Assembly: GCF_938039205.1 (NCBI RefSeq)
Contig: NZ_CALHVM010000049.1
Location: 30,869 to 94,868 of the forward strand
Direction: 5' to 3'
Origin: an uncultured Campylobacter sp.
GTDB taxonomy: Bacteria; Campylobacterota; Campylobacteria; Campylobacterales; Campylobacteraceae
DNA length: 64,000 nucleotides
The position numbers and the translations under genes were made by a program. Positions 53,739-62,271 of this stretch are shown here, in pieces. How positions within the stretch are numbered: the first letter of the stretch is position 1; each line of letters opens with the position of its first letter. The notes beneath the pieces are model-generated. The model ran no database searches. It was not told the DNA's origin and saw nothing but the letters and a program-made list of their open reading frames with translations.

Positions 53739-53832
53739 GCTCAAATTTTCGCTTGTTTTTTTAGTAAAATTTGGCTTCAAATTTTGCCATTTTTGAGTGC
53801 AAAATTTGATTGTTTAAAATTTATCTCCGCGC

Positions 53833-54849
53833 CTAATCAACTATCGTAATTCCCGCATCCGCGCAGGTTTTTCGCGCCTTTTTGGATATGCCGATGCCGG
53901 TCGTTTCGATTTTTTTAAGATTTTTGAGGGGCGCAAGCTCGGCGGCATCTATGTTTTTAATGTCGAAAATCTCGTCCTCGCCGTCCCAATCAGGCGCGAT
54001 TTGCAGATAAATTTCATTTCCGCCGTCAAGATATAGCTCGCTCAGCTGCTCCGCCAAATCCACAGGAACCGGATAGTCCTTGAACCACTTTTTGGCTTGC
54101 GGCAGCGCGCCGAAGTCCGCGTACGGATCGATGCCGCGCTCCTCGCAGTATTCAAACACGTCAAATTTAGGCTGTAGCAGGGCTTTTTCGTACATCAGCT
54201 CGTTCATCACGGCGATTTTAAAATTGAAATTTTTAAACGCTAGCGTCTCGCCCACCGCACACGGAAGCTTAAATTTATCGCTCGGCCTCGGCTTTAGCTT
54301 TTTCTCTTTTTGATTGATACAGACGCGCCCTATCGGCATTTTCGCAGCTCGCACGATGTCTGCGATCTCGTCGGTGTCGCGCTTAGCGAAGCGCTCGGCG
54401 AAGTCCATCGCGCCTATGCGCTCCTGTACGGCCTGCGCGAGAGCTAGTGATACTTCAAATTTACCCAGGCTAAGCTCCAAAAATATATATGCGCCGCGCA
54501 GCTCCTGCTCCGGTACAGCCTCAAGCGGCGGTCTGCCCTCTAGCGTGAACGCGCCGCAGTATAGCTTGCGCGGAACCTCGTGCTGCACGCCCTTTGCGAC
54601 CTCAAGCATCAAATTTATCTCGGAAAGCTTCGGTTCTGCGAGCTCGTCTGCGCGCACGAAGGCAAAAATCCCCGCCTCATCCCAAAAATAGCGGCTTATG
54701 CCCTCTCCGTCATCGATCACGCGCGGCTGGCCCAAGGCTTCATTAAATTTAGCTAGATCAAACCCGCAGTTTACGCCGCCGATGAAAACGCCGTCCGAGC
54801 GCACATCGACGTCAAATTTATCCTTTTTAAAAATATCAAATAGTTCCAT
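53833..54849 (-). CDS. Hypothetical protein (338 aa)
   Basis: No signal peptide, no membrane helix. Residues 10-110 look like a beta-rich domain (FDVDVRSDGVFIGGVNCGFDL onwards). The last 60 residues (EIFDIKNIDAAELAPLKNL then KKIETTGI) have a leucine-rich-repeat-like rhythm. This resembles the DUF6892/DUF7738 type of bacterial unknowns, often found beside secreted toxins, but I cannot be sure. Monocistronic between ruvC and thyX. Confidence 0.65.
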   Translation of the reverse strand: MELFDIFKKDKFDVDVRSDGVFIGGVNCGFDLAKFNEALGQPRVIDDGEGISRYFWDEAGIFAFVRADELAEPKLSEINLMLEVAKGVQHEVPRKLYCGAFTLEGRPPLEAVPEQELRGAYIFLELSLGKFEVSLALAQAVQERIGAMDFAERFAKRDTDEIADIVRAAKMPIGRVCINQKEKKLKPRPSDKFKLPCAVGETLAFKNFNFKIAVMNELMYEKALLQPKFDVFEYCEERGIDPYADFGALPQAKKWFKDYPVPVDLAEQLSELYLDGGNEIYLQIAPDWDGEDEIFDIKNIDAAELAPLKNLKKIETTGIGISKKARKTCADAGITIVD

Positions 54850-54935
54850 TTATCGCCCCTGATCTTGCCTTAAATTTCGTCTTAAAATTTTCACATAGCA
54901 TTGCTTTTATCTTGGAGGCGTCACAAAGCGCTCTA

Positions 54936-55556
54936 TTACTCCTGATTTACGTGATCCTCGAATATAAATTTATGCTCCTGCGGTAGCGACTCGTAAAGTT
55001 TTAGCGATAGGTTTCTGATCTCCCAAAGAGCTGATTTTGAGCTGCGAAGCGAGAGGAAATTTTGCAAACTGCGCGCGTTTACGCTCCACGTTAGCTCGGT
55101 TTTGTAGCACTCTGGTAGGCAGTATTTGACGATGTCGAGGCTTTTTGTCGTGTTTGCGAGGATTTCGCGCAGGTTTTCCAGCGCTTTGATGCTTGCGTTA
55201 TCGACCGTTTCGTCGCCCGTTAATACTATAAATCTCGCCGCTCGATCAAAGTCGCCAAGCTCAAATTTAGCCTCTTTTTTGAGCTCTTTTAGCGTGTAGC
55301 GCGTTGATTTGACGCTGAGGCTAGCTACGCGGTGACGGGCTAGCTCTTGCAGTAGGGCGCGCGAGATACCCTGGATGTAGAAGTTGTAGTAGAGGTGCTC
55401 AAGCGTGCTGGCGTGTTTAAATTTATTACCGACGCGCTCGATGAGCTCGACATCTTTTTCGCCGCCGTTGTCGCCTTTTTCAAAGCTTTGCCAGCACGTT
55501 CGGATAGCGTGCGAGCAGATGTTTAGCGGGGTGTAATTTAGAAGCGTTACTTGCAT
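54936..55556 (-). CDS. thyX: FAD-dependent thymidylate synthase ThyX
   Basis: 206 residues. The ThyX signature RHRVASLSVKSTRY fits the R-H-R-x-x-S-x(3)-S-x-R-Y form. Makes dTMP from dUMP using folate and FAD. Replaces ThyA in many Campylobacterota. It follows flgE with its own start region. Confidence 0.95.
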   Translation of the reverse strand: MQVTLLNYTPLNICSHAIRTCWQSFEKGDNGGEKDVELIERVGNKFKHASTLEHLYYNFYIQGISRALLQELARHRVASLSVKSTRYTLKELKKEAKFELGDFDRAARFIVLTGDETVDNASIKALENLREILANTTKSLDIVKYCLPECYKTELTWSVNARSLQNFLSLRSSKSALWEIRNLSLKLYESLPQEHKFIFEDHVNQE

Positions 55557-55610
55557 TTTTGACTCTTTTAGTTAAATTTAGCGGTAAATTTAGCTAAAAA
55601 TGAATAAAAA

Positions 55611-55634
55611 GGGCTTTAGACGAAACTAAAGCCC
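55611..55634 (-). terminator. Terminator of flgE
   Basis: 9-bp perfect stem (GGGCTTTAG / CTAAAGCCC), 6-nt loop; on the minus strand it is followed by TTTTTATTCA. It lies 12 bp past the flgE stop. Confidence 0.85.
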
Positions 55635-55645
55635 GAAGAAATAAA

Positions 55646-57916
55646 TTATTTTAATTGAAGCAGCGTGTTTAGCATTTCGTCGCTCGTGGTTATCGTCTTT
55701 GAGTTGGCCTGGAAGCCGCGCTGTACGACGATGAGCTGAGTTAGCGAGCGAGATAGATCGACGTTACTCATCTCTAGGCTCGAGGCTGAGATCTTACCGC
55801 GTCCAGCCGTCTGAGCCGCACCGATGATCGGATCGCCGGAGTTTGCCGTGCGTGAGAAGAGGTTTCCGCCTTCGCCGGCTAAGCCTTGGTTATTTGCAAA
55901 TTTAGCCACGCCCACTTGCGCTAGTCCTAGGCTTCGGCCGTTCGTAAATGATCCTACTAGCGTTCCGCTTTGATCTATCCTGATACCGTTTAGCTCGCCG
56001 CTAGCGTAGCCGTCTTGACTGATGTCTGCGGTGCTTGAGTTATTATCGGTGCTCGTTAGTCCGTCGGTGGTCTGCGTAGTACCGAATTTTAGCTCGATGT
56101 GCTGGCCGATAGCCGAACCGTTTTGTGCGCCGAAAGTGATACTGGCAGGACTATACGTCGCTAGCGAACCGTCCGGGTTAAATCTCACGTAACCTGTTAC
56201 TACGTTTCTAGGTTCTACGGTATTTATAGAGTTTGGCTCGGCCACTTGGATGACCATCGTCCACTCTGTTCCTCCGTTTTCTGTATAGCCGCGTTTTATA
56301 AAATCCATTTTTACGTTATGTTTTGTGCCTAAGCTATCGTAAAGATCGGTACTTGAACTATGGGCAGCCATATTTAAGCTATCGGTTACCCTAGTTGCTC
56401 CGCCTGCGCTTAAAGATCCTGAAATAGGCGCCATAGATGCTGTAAATTTGACGTTTTCGGTTACGTTTTTAGTAGCGTTTGTTAAACCGGTTACGGCAAT
56501 ATTCATGTCTTTGGCGCCGGCAGCGCTAGGATTTTTAAATTGATATTGGCCGTGTTCGTTTACGATAACTTGTGCGCCGTTATTTTGATTTGCTGCCGGT
56601 AATGGGTTAGTTCCGGTTACTGCTGGATTTTGCACATGATCATAGTTGGTAAATTCTCTTGCATCTCTTTGCATGGCTTCACGTAAATCCTCAGTAGTGG
56701 TTACTTCTCTTTCTTTTGTATCGTCGTAAGCATGCGTAGCAGATACGTGTGTTTTATTATATACGTATTGATACGCAGTTATAATTTTTATATCGGTTAA
56801 TCCTGTGTCATCTGCAGGAACTCCACCTGTATTTACGGTCATTTTTATATTTTTCATATTTGCCGTAGTGCCAAGATTATTTCTATTAGTTAGCACTAGT
56901 TTATTGCCGTTTACTACGCTAGCTTCTACGCCGGTTTCGCTATATTTACCGTTTATTATACCTGCTAATTGGCCGATAGTTAGTATATTTTCACCAGTTA
57001 TATTTTTCCCATTTAGCGTTATATTGAGTTTTTTGCCAGGAGCAGCGAAAGACCCATCAGCTCCTACACCAGCTACGGTTAATCCATCGGTTTTGGCGTC
57101 TGCATAGCTAGCCCATATACCTTGTCCGCCGGTTCCCTGAGCGTCTCTTAGGTTATATGCATCGCCGTTTCCGTTAAATAATACTCCTAAATCGGCTCCG
57201 CGCTCCGTCATCCTTTGTTCGCCGTTTTTATTTACGTAGAATCTATTTGCACCGACGTTATTTTCGTCGTGCACTTCGCTACCGGCTATAGTTCCGTCGT
57301 TATCTAAATCTACGCCGTTATGAAACTGGTCTAGTTTGTAGATAGGTATCTTTTTATTTCCTACGTCGTTACCGCTGTCTAAGTTTCCTTTTAGCGCGAT
57401 GTTTGTCGTAGCGCGCGCAGGCACGGTTAGGCCGACTGGGATCTTTATATCGCCGATAGGTCTAGTAGGATCTATCTCTCCTGTTTCCTCATCTCTCATC
57501 CAGCCTTGTACGATGTTACCGCCGTTATCGACGAAGTTACCTTCGCTGTCTCTTGAAAAGTCGCCGTTTCTGGTGTAGTAGGTGGTTTTGCCGCCGTCGG
57601 AGCTCACCATGAAAAATCCGTCGCCTTGAAGCGCGATATCGGTTTGCTTGTCGGTGGTTTGCAACGAGCCTTGCTTGAAAATCCTCGTAGTGGAGTTTAT
57701 CTGCGTGCCTAGGCCAACTTCCATGTTATTTACGCCGCCGTGTTGATTTTGCGGTGCGGTGGCGATACGCGAAGTTTGGTAGATAAGGTCGTCGAAATTT
57801 GCACGGTTGTATTTAAATCCGACTGTGTTGACGTTAGCGATGTTGTTACCCTCAACATCCATAGCGATCTGGTGAGCTTGTAGTCCCGTAACGCCCGACC
57901 AAAGTGATCTCATCAT
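55646..57916 (-). CDS. flgE: Flagellar hook protein FlgE
   Basis: 756 residues. The N-terminal rod segment has MMRSLWSGVTGLQAHQIAMD and NNIANVNTVGFKYNRANF; the C-terminus has LTQLIVVQRGFQANSKTI and SDEMLNTLLQLK, the conserved helices that form the hook core. The middle is long and beta-rich, as in other Campylobacterota, and is rich in Asn/Thr. FlgE polymerises into the hook under the cell surface. A sigma-54 promoter stands 40 bp upstream, the class-2 flagellar control seen in Campylobacter. Confidence 0.95.
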   Translation of the reverse strand: MMRSLWSGVTGLQAHQIAMDVEGNNIANVNTVGFKYNRANFDDLIYQTSRIATAPQNQHGGVNNMEVGLGTQINSTTRIFKQGSLQTTDKQTDIALQGDGFFMVSSDGGKTTYYTRNGDFSRDSEGNFVDNGGNIVQGWMRDEETGEIDPTRPIGDIKIPVGLTVPARATTNIALKGNLDSGNDVGNKKIPIYKLDQFHNGVDLDNDGTIAGSEVHDENNVGANRFYVNKNGEQRMTERGADLGVLFNGNGDAYNLRDAQGTGGQGIWASYADAKTDGLTVAGVGADGSFAAPGKKLNITLNGKNITGENILTIGQLAGIINGKYSETGVEASVVNGNKLVLTNRNNLGTTANMKNIKMTVNTGGVPADDTGLTDIKIITAYQYVYNKTHVSATHAYDDTKEREVTTTEDLREAMQRDAREFTNYDHVQNPAVTGTNPLPAANQNNGAQVIVNEHGQYQFKNPSAAGAKDMNIAVTGLTNATKNVTENVKFTASMAPISGSLSAGGATRVTDSLNMAAHSSSTDLYDSLGTKHNVKMDFIKRGYTENGGTEWTMVIQVAEPNSINTVEPRNVVTGYVRFNPDGSLATYSPASITFGAQNGSAIGQHIELKFGTTQTTDGLTSTDNNSSTADISQDGYASGELNGIRIDQSGTLVGSFTNGRSLGLAQVGVAKFANNQGLAGEGGNLFSRTANSGDPIIGAAQTAGRGKISASSLEMSNVDLSRSLTQLIVVQRGFQANSKTITTSDEMLNTLLQLK

Positions 57917-57955
57917 AGCTTTATCCTTTTTGAAAAGTGAATTTTAAGATGACTT

Positions 57956-57973
57956 AAGCAAAAGACGTTCCAA
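57956..57973 (-). promoter_or_regulatory. Sigma-54 promoter of flgE
   Basis: On the minus strand: TTGGAACGTCTTTTGCTT. GG and GC are exactly 10 nt apart, matching the -24/-12 consensus TGGCAC-N5-TTGCW. It is 40-57 bp upstream of the flgE ATG. Confidence 0.85.
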
Positions 57974-58086
57974 ATTTAAATTTGATTTTAGTTTAGTGTT
58001 GTAGAAGGTAACGACGGAAAAGAGTGTATGAGTCAAAATTTACAAATTCGGCTTCAAATTTGAACGTAAAAAGTCAAGGCGAAGTA

Positions 58087-58187
58087 TTTTTTCGCTAGGC
58101 AAGGCGGAATTTAAATTTTAAGCGTAGGCTAGACATATAGTCTGCCGAGCTTAAAATTTAAATTTCAATGCCGTATAGCGGAAAAAG
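58087..58187. repeat. Large imperfect inverted repeat
   Basis: Outer arms of about 37 bp pair imperfectly. Within them, 58108-58123 (AATTTAAATTTTAAGC) and 58149-58164 are perfect complements, around a 25-nt centre that holds a weak further stem. Short and gene-free, it may be a REP- or MITE-like dispersed element or a terminator between flgE's promoter region and the antiporter gene. Confidence 0.6.
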
Positions 58188-58201
58188 ACGAGCCGCCAAA
58201 T

Positions 58202-59542
58202 TTAGAGAATCATCGCGCCTATAACGCCGCCGATTAGTAGCGGTATATTAAAGAATATAAAAGTCGGCACGCACGTATCGTAGATGTGATTGTGCTGGCC
58301 GTCGGCGTTTAGACCACTCGTAGGCCCTAGCGTGCTGTCGCTAGCGGGACTGCCCGCATCGCCCAGAGCCGCCGCGATACCAACTAACAAGATGATCGCC
58401 GCCGGAGAAAATCCCAGCGATAGCGAAAACGGCACGTAGATCGCCGCGATGATCGGTATCGTGCCAAAGCTCGTGCCTATACCCATAGTAACGAGCAGAC
58501 CGATAGCTAGCATCAGTATCGCGCCGCCTATTTTGCCGCCCACCACCTCGCTAGCAAAGCCCACTAGCTGCTCGATACCGCCGCTCTCGCGCAAAACCGA
58601 GCCAAAGCCTGCGGCAACGAGCATAATAAATGCGATAAAGCCCATCATCGCTAGGCCGCTATCCATGATTTTGTCGATTTTACGGTACTCGATACCGCCC
58701 AAAGCTATCATGACTAAAAGCCCAAGAAGCGCGCCAAGAGGCATGCTTTCTGTGTAAATTTGCACCCCAAAGGCTACTACTGCGCCGCCTAGCACCGCCC
58801 ACTCTTTTTTAGTCATTTCTAGGCTTGCGGCCAACTGTGCCTCTTGCTCTTCGCTCGTTTCAAATTTAGTGTGCGCGTAGTCGCGTCTTTTGCGGTAAAA
58901 GACGAAAATCGCCAAAAAAAGTCCGACTAGCATCGAGGCTCCGCCTATCCACATCACGCTTGAGATCTCGCTCATCTGTACCGTTACGCCGTTGTTTGCG
59001 AGCTCTTTTTGTATGATACCGTGAAAGATAAGGCCAAAACCGACGCTAAGGCTCACGTATGGCGCCTTTAGTCCGAAAGTTAGTGCGCACGCGACGGCTC
59101 GGCGGTCGATGCCTAGGCGGTTCATCAGCGGCAAAAGCGGAGGAATGAGAATCGGGATAAAAGCGATATGCACGGGAATCAAATTTTGCGACAAGCACGC
59201 GATCGCGGCGATGATAAGCGCGAAATAGGTACTGGTTTTTGCTAGAGCCTTGCTAACGGCGTTTATGAGGATCGCCGTTAGGTTCGTATTAGCTATCGCG
59301 GCTGCGAGAGCGCCGAGCAGGATGTAGCTGAGCGAGGTTTCTAGGTTGCCTTTCATGCCGGTTATCAGCGTCGATGTGGTAGCTGTTAGCGCGCCAAAAA
59401 AGGCCTCTACGCCGGCAAATCCGCCGTGATAGATGAGACCCGCGACTAGGGCGGAGACGAGGATGGAAAGCAGGATGTTAAATCTCAGCAAACAAAGCGC
59501 AGTCATCACTAGGATACTGATCACGACGGGGTTGGTTAGCAT
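58202..59542 (-). CDS. Na+/H+ antiporter-family transporter (YuiF/NhaC-like)
   Basis: 446 residues, about eleven hydrophobic helices. The conserved blocks LQNLIPVHIAFIPILIPPLLP-like and MGIGTSFGTIPIIAAIYVPF and LGDAGSPASDSTLGPTSGL are shared with the NhaC/YuiF transporters. Some members move histidine or organic acids, not Na+. The gene has its own ribosome site and no near partner. Confidence 0.8.
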   Translation of the reverse strand: MLTNPVVISILVMTALCLLRFNILLSILVSALVAGLIYHGGFAGVEAFFGALTATTSTLITGMKGNLETSLSYILLGALAAAIANTNLTAILINAVSKALAKTSTYFALIIAAIACLSQNLIPVHIAFIPILIPPLLPLMNRLGIDRRAVACALTFGLKAPYVSLSVGFGLIFHGIIQKELANNGVTVQMSEISSVMWIGGASMLVGLFLAIFVFYRKRRDYAHTKFETSEEQEAQLAASLEMTKKEWAVLGGAVVAFGVQIYTESMPLGALLGLLVMIALGGIEYRKIDKIMDSGLAMMGFIAFIMLVAAGFGSVLRESGGIEQLVGFASEVVGGKIGGAILMLAIGLLVTMGIGTSFGTIPIIAAIYVPFSLSLGFSPAAIILLVGIAAALGDAGSPASDSTLGPTSGLNADGQHNHIYDTCVPTFIFFNIPLLIGGVIGAMIL

Positions 59543-59626
59543 TATTTTCCTTTTTGTAAATCAAATTCGTAAATCAAATTTCGCCGCCGGTCAAATTTGA
59601 CGACTAGCGGCGAACGGGCGTCAAAT

Positions 59627-60022
59627 TTATCTAACGCGGATGCCTACTTGCGGGCGAGGCGAATAGTAATAATCGTCGCGTCTATCGCGGTATCCATCGT
59701 CGTATCCGTCGTCATAGCCTCTCTCGTAGCTTCGATCGTCCGATTTGCTCGAGCCGCCTTTTTTTATGTTATTGTTTTTTATGTACTGATCGACTAGTTT
59801 GTCGCGGTAGTCCCTGCCTCGGTCGGTTTGTTTGTAGCCGCCGTATGGAGGGTCCATATATATCACTACGTCGTCGTCGTATCTATCTCGGTGGCGGCGT
59901 TTTTTGTATTTGTAGCTGTTATCCGGGATGACTATTAAAGATTCGTTTGAATAACGGTCGTAAGCGTTTGCCAAATTTAAACAAAACGCTGAAAAAATAG
60001 CGATTAAAACAAGTTTTTTCAT
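59627..60022 (-). CDS. Small secreted protein with Tyr/Asp/Arg-rich repeats
   Basis: 131 residues. Signal peptide MKKLVLIAIFSAFCLNLANA, then a mature chain rich in charge and tyrosine: KKRRHRDRYDDD, and RGYDDGYDDGYRDRRDDYYY. No known domain. It is divergent to a CsgG-like lipoprotein gene, with 112 bp between the starts, so the two may share regulation. Function unknown. Confidence 0.7.
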   Translation of the reverse strand: MKKLVLIAIFSAFCLNLANAYDRYSNESLIVIPDNSYKYKKRRHRDRYDDDVVIYMDPPYGGYKQTDRGRDYRDKLVDQYIKNNNIKKGGSSKSDDRSYERGYDDGYDDGYRDRRDDYYYSPRPQVGIRVR

Positions 60023-60134
60023 GTTAAATCCTTCCTGGTTATTTCTAAATCATTTTATAACATCAAATTTAAAATAAAGTAAATTTTTAGCGCAAATATA
60101 TTACAATTTTGTAAATTTATCTAAGGAGTTATAA

Positions 60135-60953
60135 ATGAAAAAATCGTTTTTTAACGCATCGAAGATTGCGACTTTGGCTTTGCCTTTTCTTTTGACGGGT
60201 TGTATGTCGTCGATGAGTATGGGATCGCCTGGGGCTAAAACGACGGCTACTGGCTCAGCTGCGGGTTCAAGCGCGCACAATACTAACTCTGGACTAACCA
60301 GATGTACCGAGTCTATGGGTACGGTTACGATTTATGAGGATAGAAATAGCGACTGGTACTCCGTCGTAACCGGGCAGTACAAACTAACATCTACTATCCC
60401 GGTTCTTAGGCTCCTAGCTCAGCAGTCAAACTGCTTCGTAGTCGTCGAGCGTAGCAAGGCATTTAACCAAATGTTAGAAGAGCGCGCGTTGATGGAGTCG
60501 GGCGAGCTTAGAAAGAACTCAAATTTCAAAAAAGGTCAGATGGTCGCCGCGGACTATACCTTAACTCCTACGATAACATTTAGCGAGAGCAATACTAGCG
60601 GACTAGGCGGCGTTGTCGGCGCATTTTTCGGCTCGGTTGCAGGTACCGTAGCCGGCGGGTTTAGCACGAGCGACGTAAGTACTGTTCTAACGCTAATCGA
60701 AAACCGATCGGGCGTACAGTTAGCGGCAGCCGAGGGAAGCGCTAGAAACACGGACTTTGCAGGACTTGGAGGCTTATTTGGTAGTAAGGTAGGCGGAGGA
60801 CTTGGGGCCTATGCTAATACGCCTGAAGGTAAGGTTATAGTAGCAGCCTTCACCGACTCGATGAATAACCTAATAGAAGCCGTCAGAAACTACAAAATGC
60901 AAACCGTAAAAGGCGGTTTGGGCGCGGGCGGCGCGATGAAAGTAGCGGATTAA
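60135..60953 (+). CDS. CsgG-like outer-membrane lipoprotein
   Basis: 272 residues. Lipoprotein signal with lipobox LLTGC (Cys22). The domain from about 55 fits the CsgG/HfaB fold: GTVTIYEDRNSDWYS, LRLLAQQSNCFVVVERSKAFN, GQMVAADYTLTPTITF and a glycine-rich beta-hairpin region (GLGGVVGAFFGSVAGTVAGG) where CsgG has its membrane strands. CsgG forms the secretion pore for curli in other bacteria; no curli subunit gene is next to it. It may export a different substrate or be part of an envelope complex. Confidence 0.82.
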   Translation: MKKSFFNASKIATLALPFLLTGCMSSMSMGSPGAKTTATGSAAGSSAHNTNSGLTRCTESMGTVTIYEDRNSDWYSVVTGQYKLTSTIPVLRLLAQQSNCFVVVERSKAFNQMLEERALMESGELRKNSNFKKGQMVAADYTLTPTITFSESNTSGLGGVVGAFFGSVAGTVAGGFSTSDVSTVLTLIENRSGVQLAAAEGSARNTDFAGLGGLFGSKVGGGLGAYANTPEGKVIVAAFTDSMNNLIEAVRNYKMQTVKGGLGAGGAMKVAD

Positions 60954-60969
60954 TTTTTATCTTCGTTAG

Positions 60970-61003
60970 GCTAGATGCGACCAAAAGGCGTTCTAGCTTT
61001 TTT
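60970..61003 (+). terminator. Terminator of the CsgG-like gene
   Basis: Stem GCTAGA (60970-60975) with TCTAGC (60992-60997), partly extended inward, followed by TTTTTT at 60998-61003. A second 11-bp hairpin (61001-61011 / 61027-61037) follows. Confidence 0.6.
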
Positions 61004-61225
61004 AAGCGCAAGGTAATCTCTCTGCTTTGCGCTTAAATTTGGGCTTTCGGGCTCAAATTTGCATATTTTTCTACGTCAAATTTCGATTTCCTATTTAAAA
61101 AGACCTGCGTTAAATTTACTTCAAATTCTAGTTCGAAAAATTATGACGGTGAGTAAAATTTACTCAAATTTAACTTAGTTAGAAAGCAAAAGTCCAAATT
61201 TACGCTCGCTAGTAAATATTAAATT

Positions 61226-62263
61226 TTACTTCGCGTGTAGCTCTTTTGCGTATTTTGACTTTTCGAGATTTTCGATTAGCTTTTGCGTGCGCATATCTCT
61301 GGCCTCGGGTACTAGATGAAACCACGTGTCGTGCAGAAATTTACGCGGGAAATAGCTATCTTTATAATCGCCGATCATCTCAAAGCCGTTATCTTCGATG
61401 AGCTTTTTTACCTCTTTTAGAAATTTTTGATTATCCGCGGCGTGCGGGTCGTTTAGATCGTAGCAATCATCGCCCGCGACGGCCGGGTAGGTAAAGATAA
61501 ATTTAATCCCTTTTTCGCGCTCAAGCTTTTTCATAAAATTTAAATTTTCTTTGAAAATATCGCTTATACCGATTTTGCCGCCTGAAAAATCGGTGAAAAA
61601 TATGTATTTTTGGCACGCCATCTGCGTGTCTTTGGCTTCTTCTACTTTGCCGATGTATTTGTAGTCGCCGCGTTCGCCGTTTTTAAAATCCGGCGAAAAA
61701 TCATGCACGGCTTGAGGTTTTTTGTTGATAAAGTTATCGAAATTTATCTCAAACGCCGCTATTTCTTTATAGTCTCTTATCGCCGCGTTTATAAATGCTT
61801 GAAACGGGATTTGCGATATAGTTTTTAGCTTTTCAAAAAACGGTAAATAGTCGTAAAAATGGTGAATCTCAAAAAAAAGTCCGTAGTAATAAGTATCGGG
61901 CGGAACATCGTTAATGTAGTACCTGTACTCCAAAGGCAGGATAAAAATATCTCCTTTATGCGCTAGTTTGGCCGCTCGGTAGAGTCTGTGGCGTAGCGGA
62001 TAACCGCCGTGATCGGCTAAATTTATAACCAGCTTGCCAAAGTGCTTTTCAAGCATCTGGGAGTTGATACCGTGATAGGAGTTTGAGCCGCTTTCGACGA
62101 TGATACGGTTTTGTTCGGTCGTATTTGAGATGAGGTAGTTTTTATACGCGTAGTGATGAGCCGACGAAACCCTGATGAGAAACATCGCAAACGCCATATA
62201 AAACGCGATCATAACTAGCGTCAAAATAGGAAGCGTCAAAAGAAAAATTTTATATTTTTTCAA
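61226..62263 (-). CDS. Membrane-anchored SGNH-like acyltransferase partner of an MBOAT protein
   Basis: 345 residues. N-terminal anchor (residues 5-30). The lumen-facing part has VESGSNSYHGINS (possible nucleophile Ser in a GSNS block) and near the end LHDTWFHLVPEARD, where Asp and His form the end of an SGNH-type triad. This is the arrangement of DltD/PatB/AlgJ-like proteins, which work with a MBOAT O-acyltransferase. It is encoded 8 bp after the MBOAT gene. The target (peptidoglycan or a surface polysaccharide) is unknown. Confidence 0.7.
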   Translation of the reverse strand: MKKYKIFLLTLPILTLVMIAFYMAFAMFLIRVSSAHHYAYKNYLISNTTEQNRIIVESGSNSYHGINSQMLEKHFGKLVINLADHGGYPLRHRLYRAAKLAHKGDIFILPLEYRYYINDVPPDTYYYGLFFEIHHFYDYLPFFEKLKTISQIPFQAFINAAIRDYKEIAAFEINFDNFINKKPQAVHDFSPDFKNGERGDYKYIGKVEEAKDTQMACQKYIFFTDFSGGKIGISDIFKENLNFMKKLEREKGIKFIFTYPAVAGDDCYDLNDPHAADNQKFLKEVKKLIEDNGFEMIGDYKDSYFPRKFLHDTWFHLVPEARDMRTQKLIENLEKSKYAKELHAK

Positions 62264-62271
62264 ATTTAATC

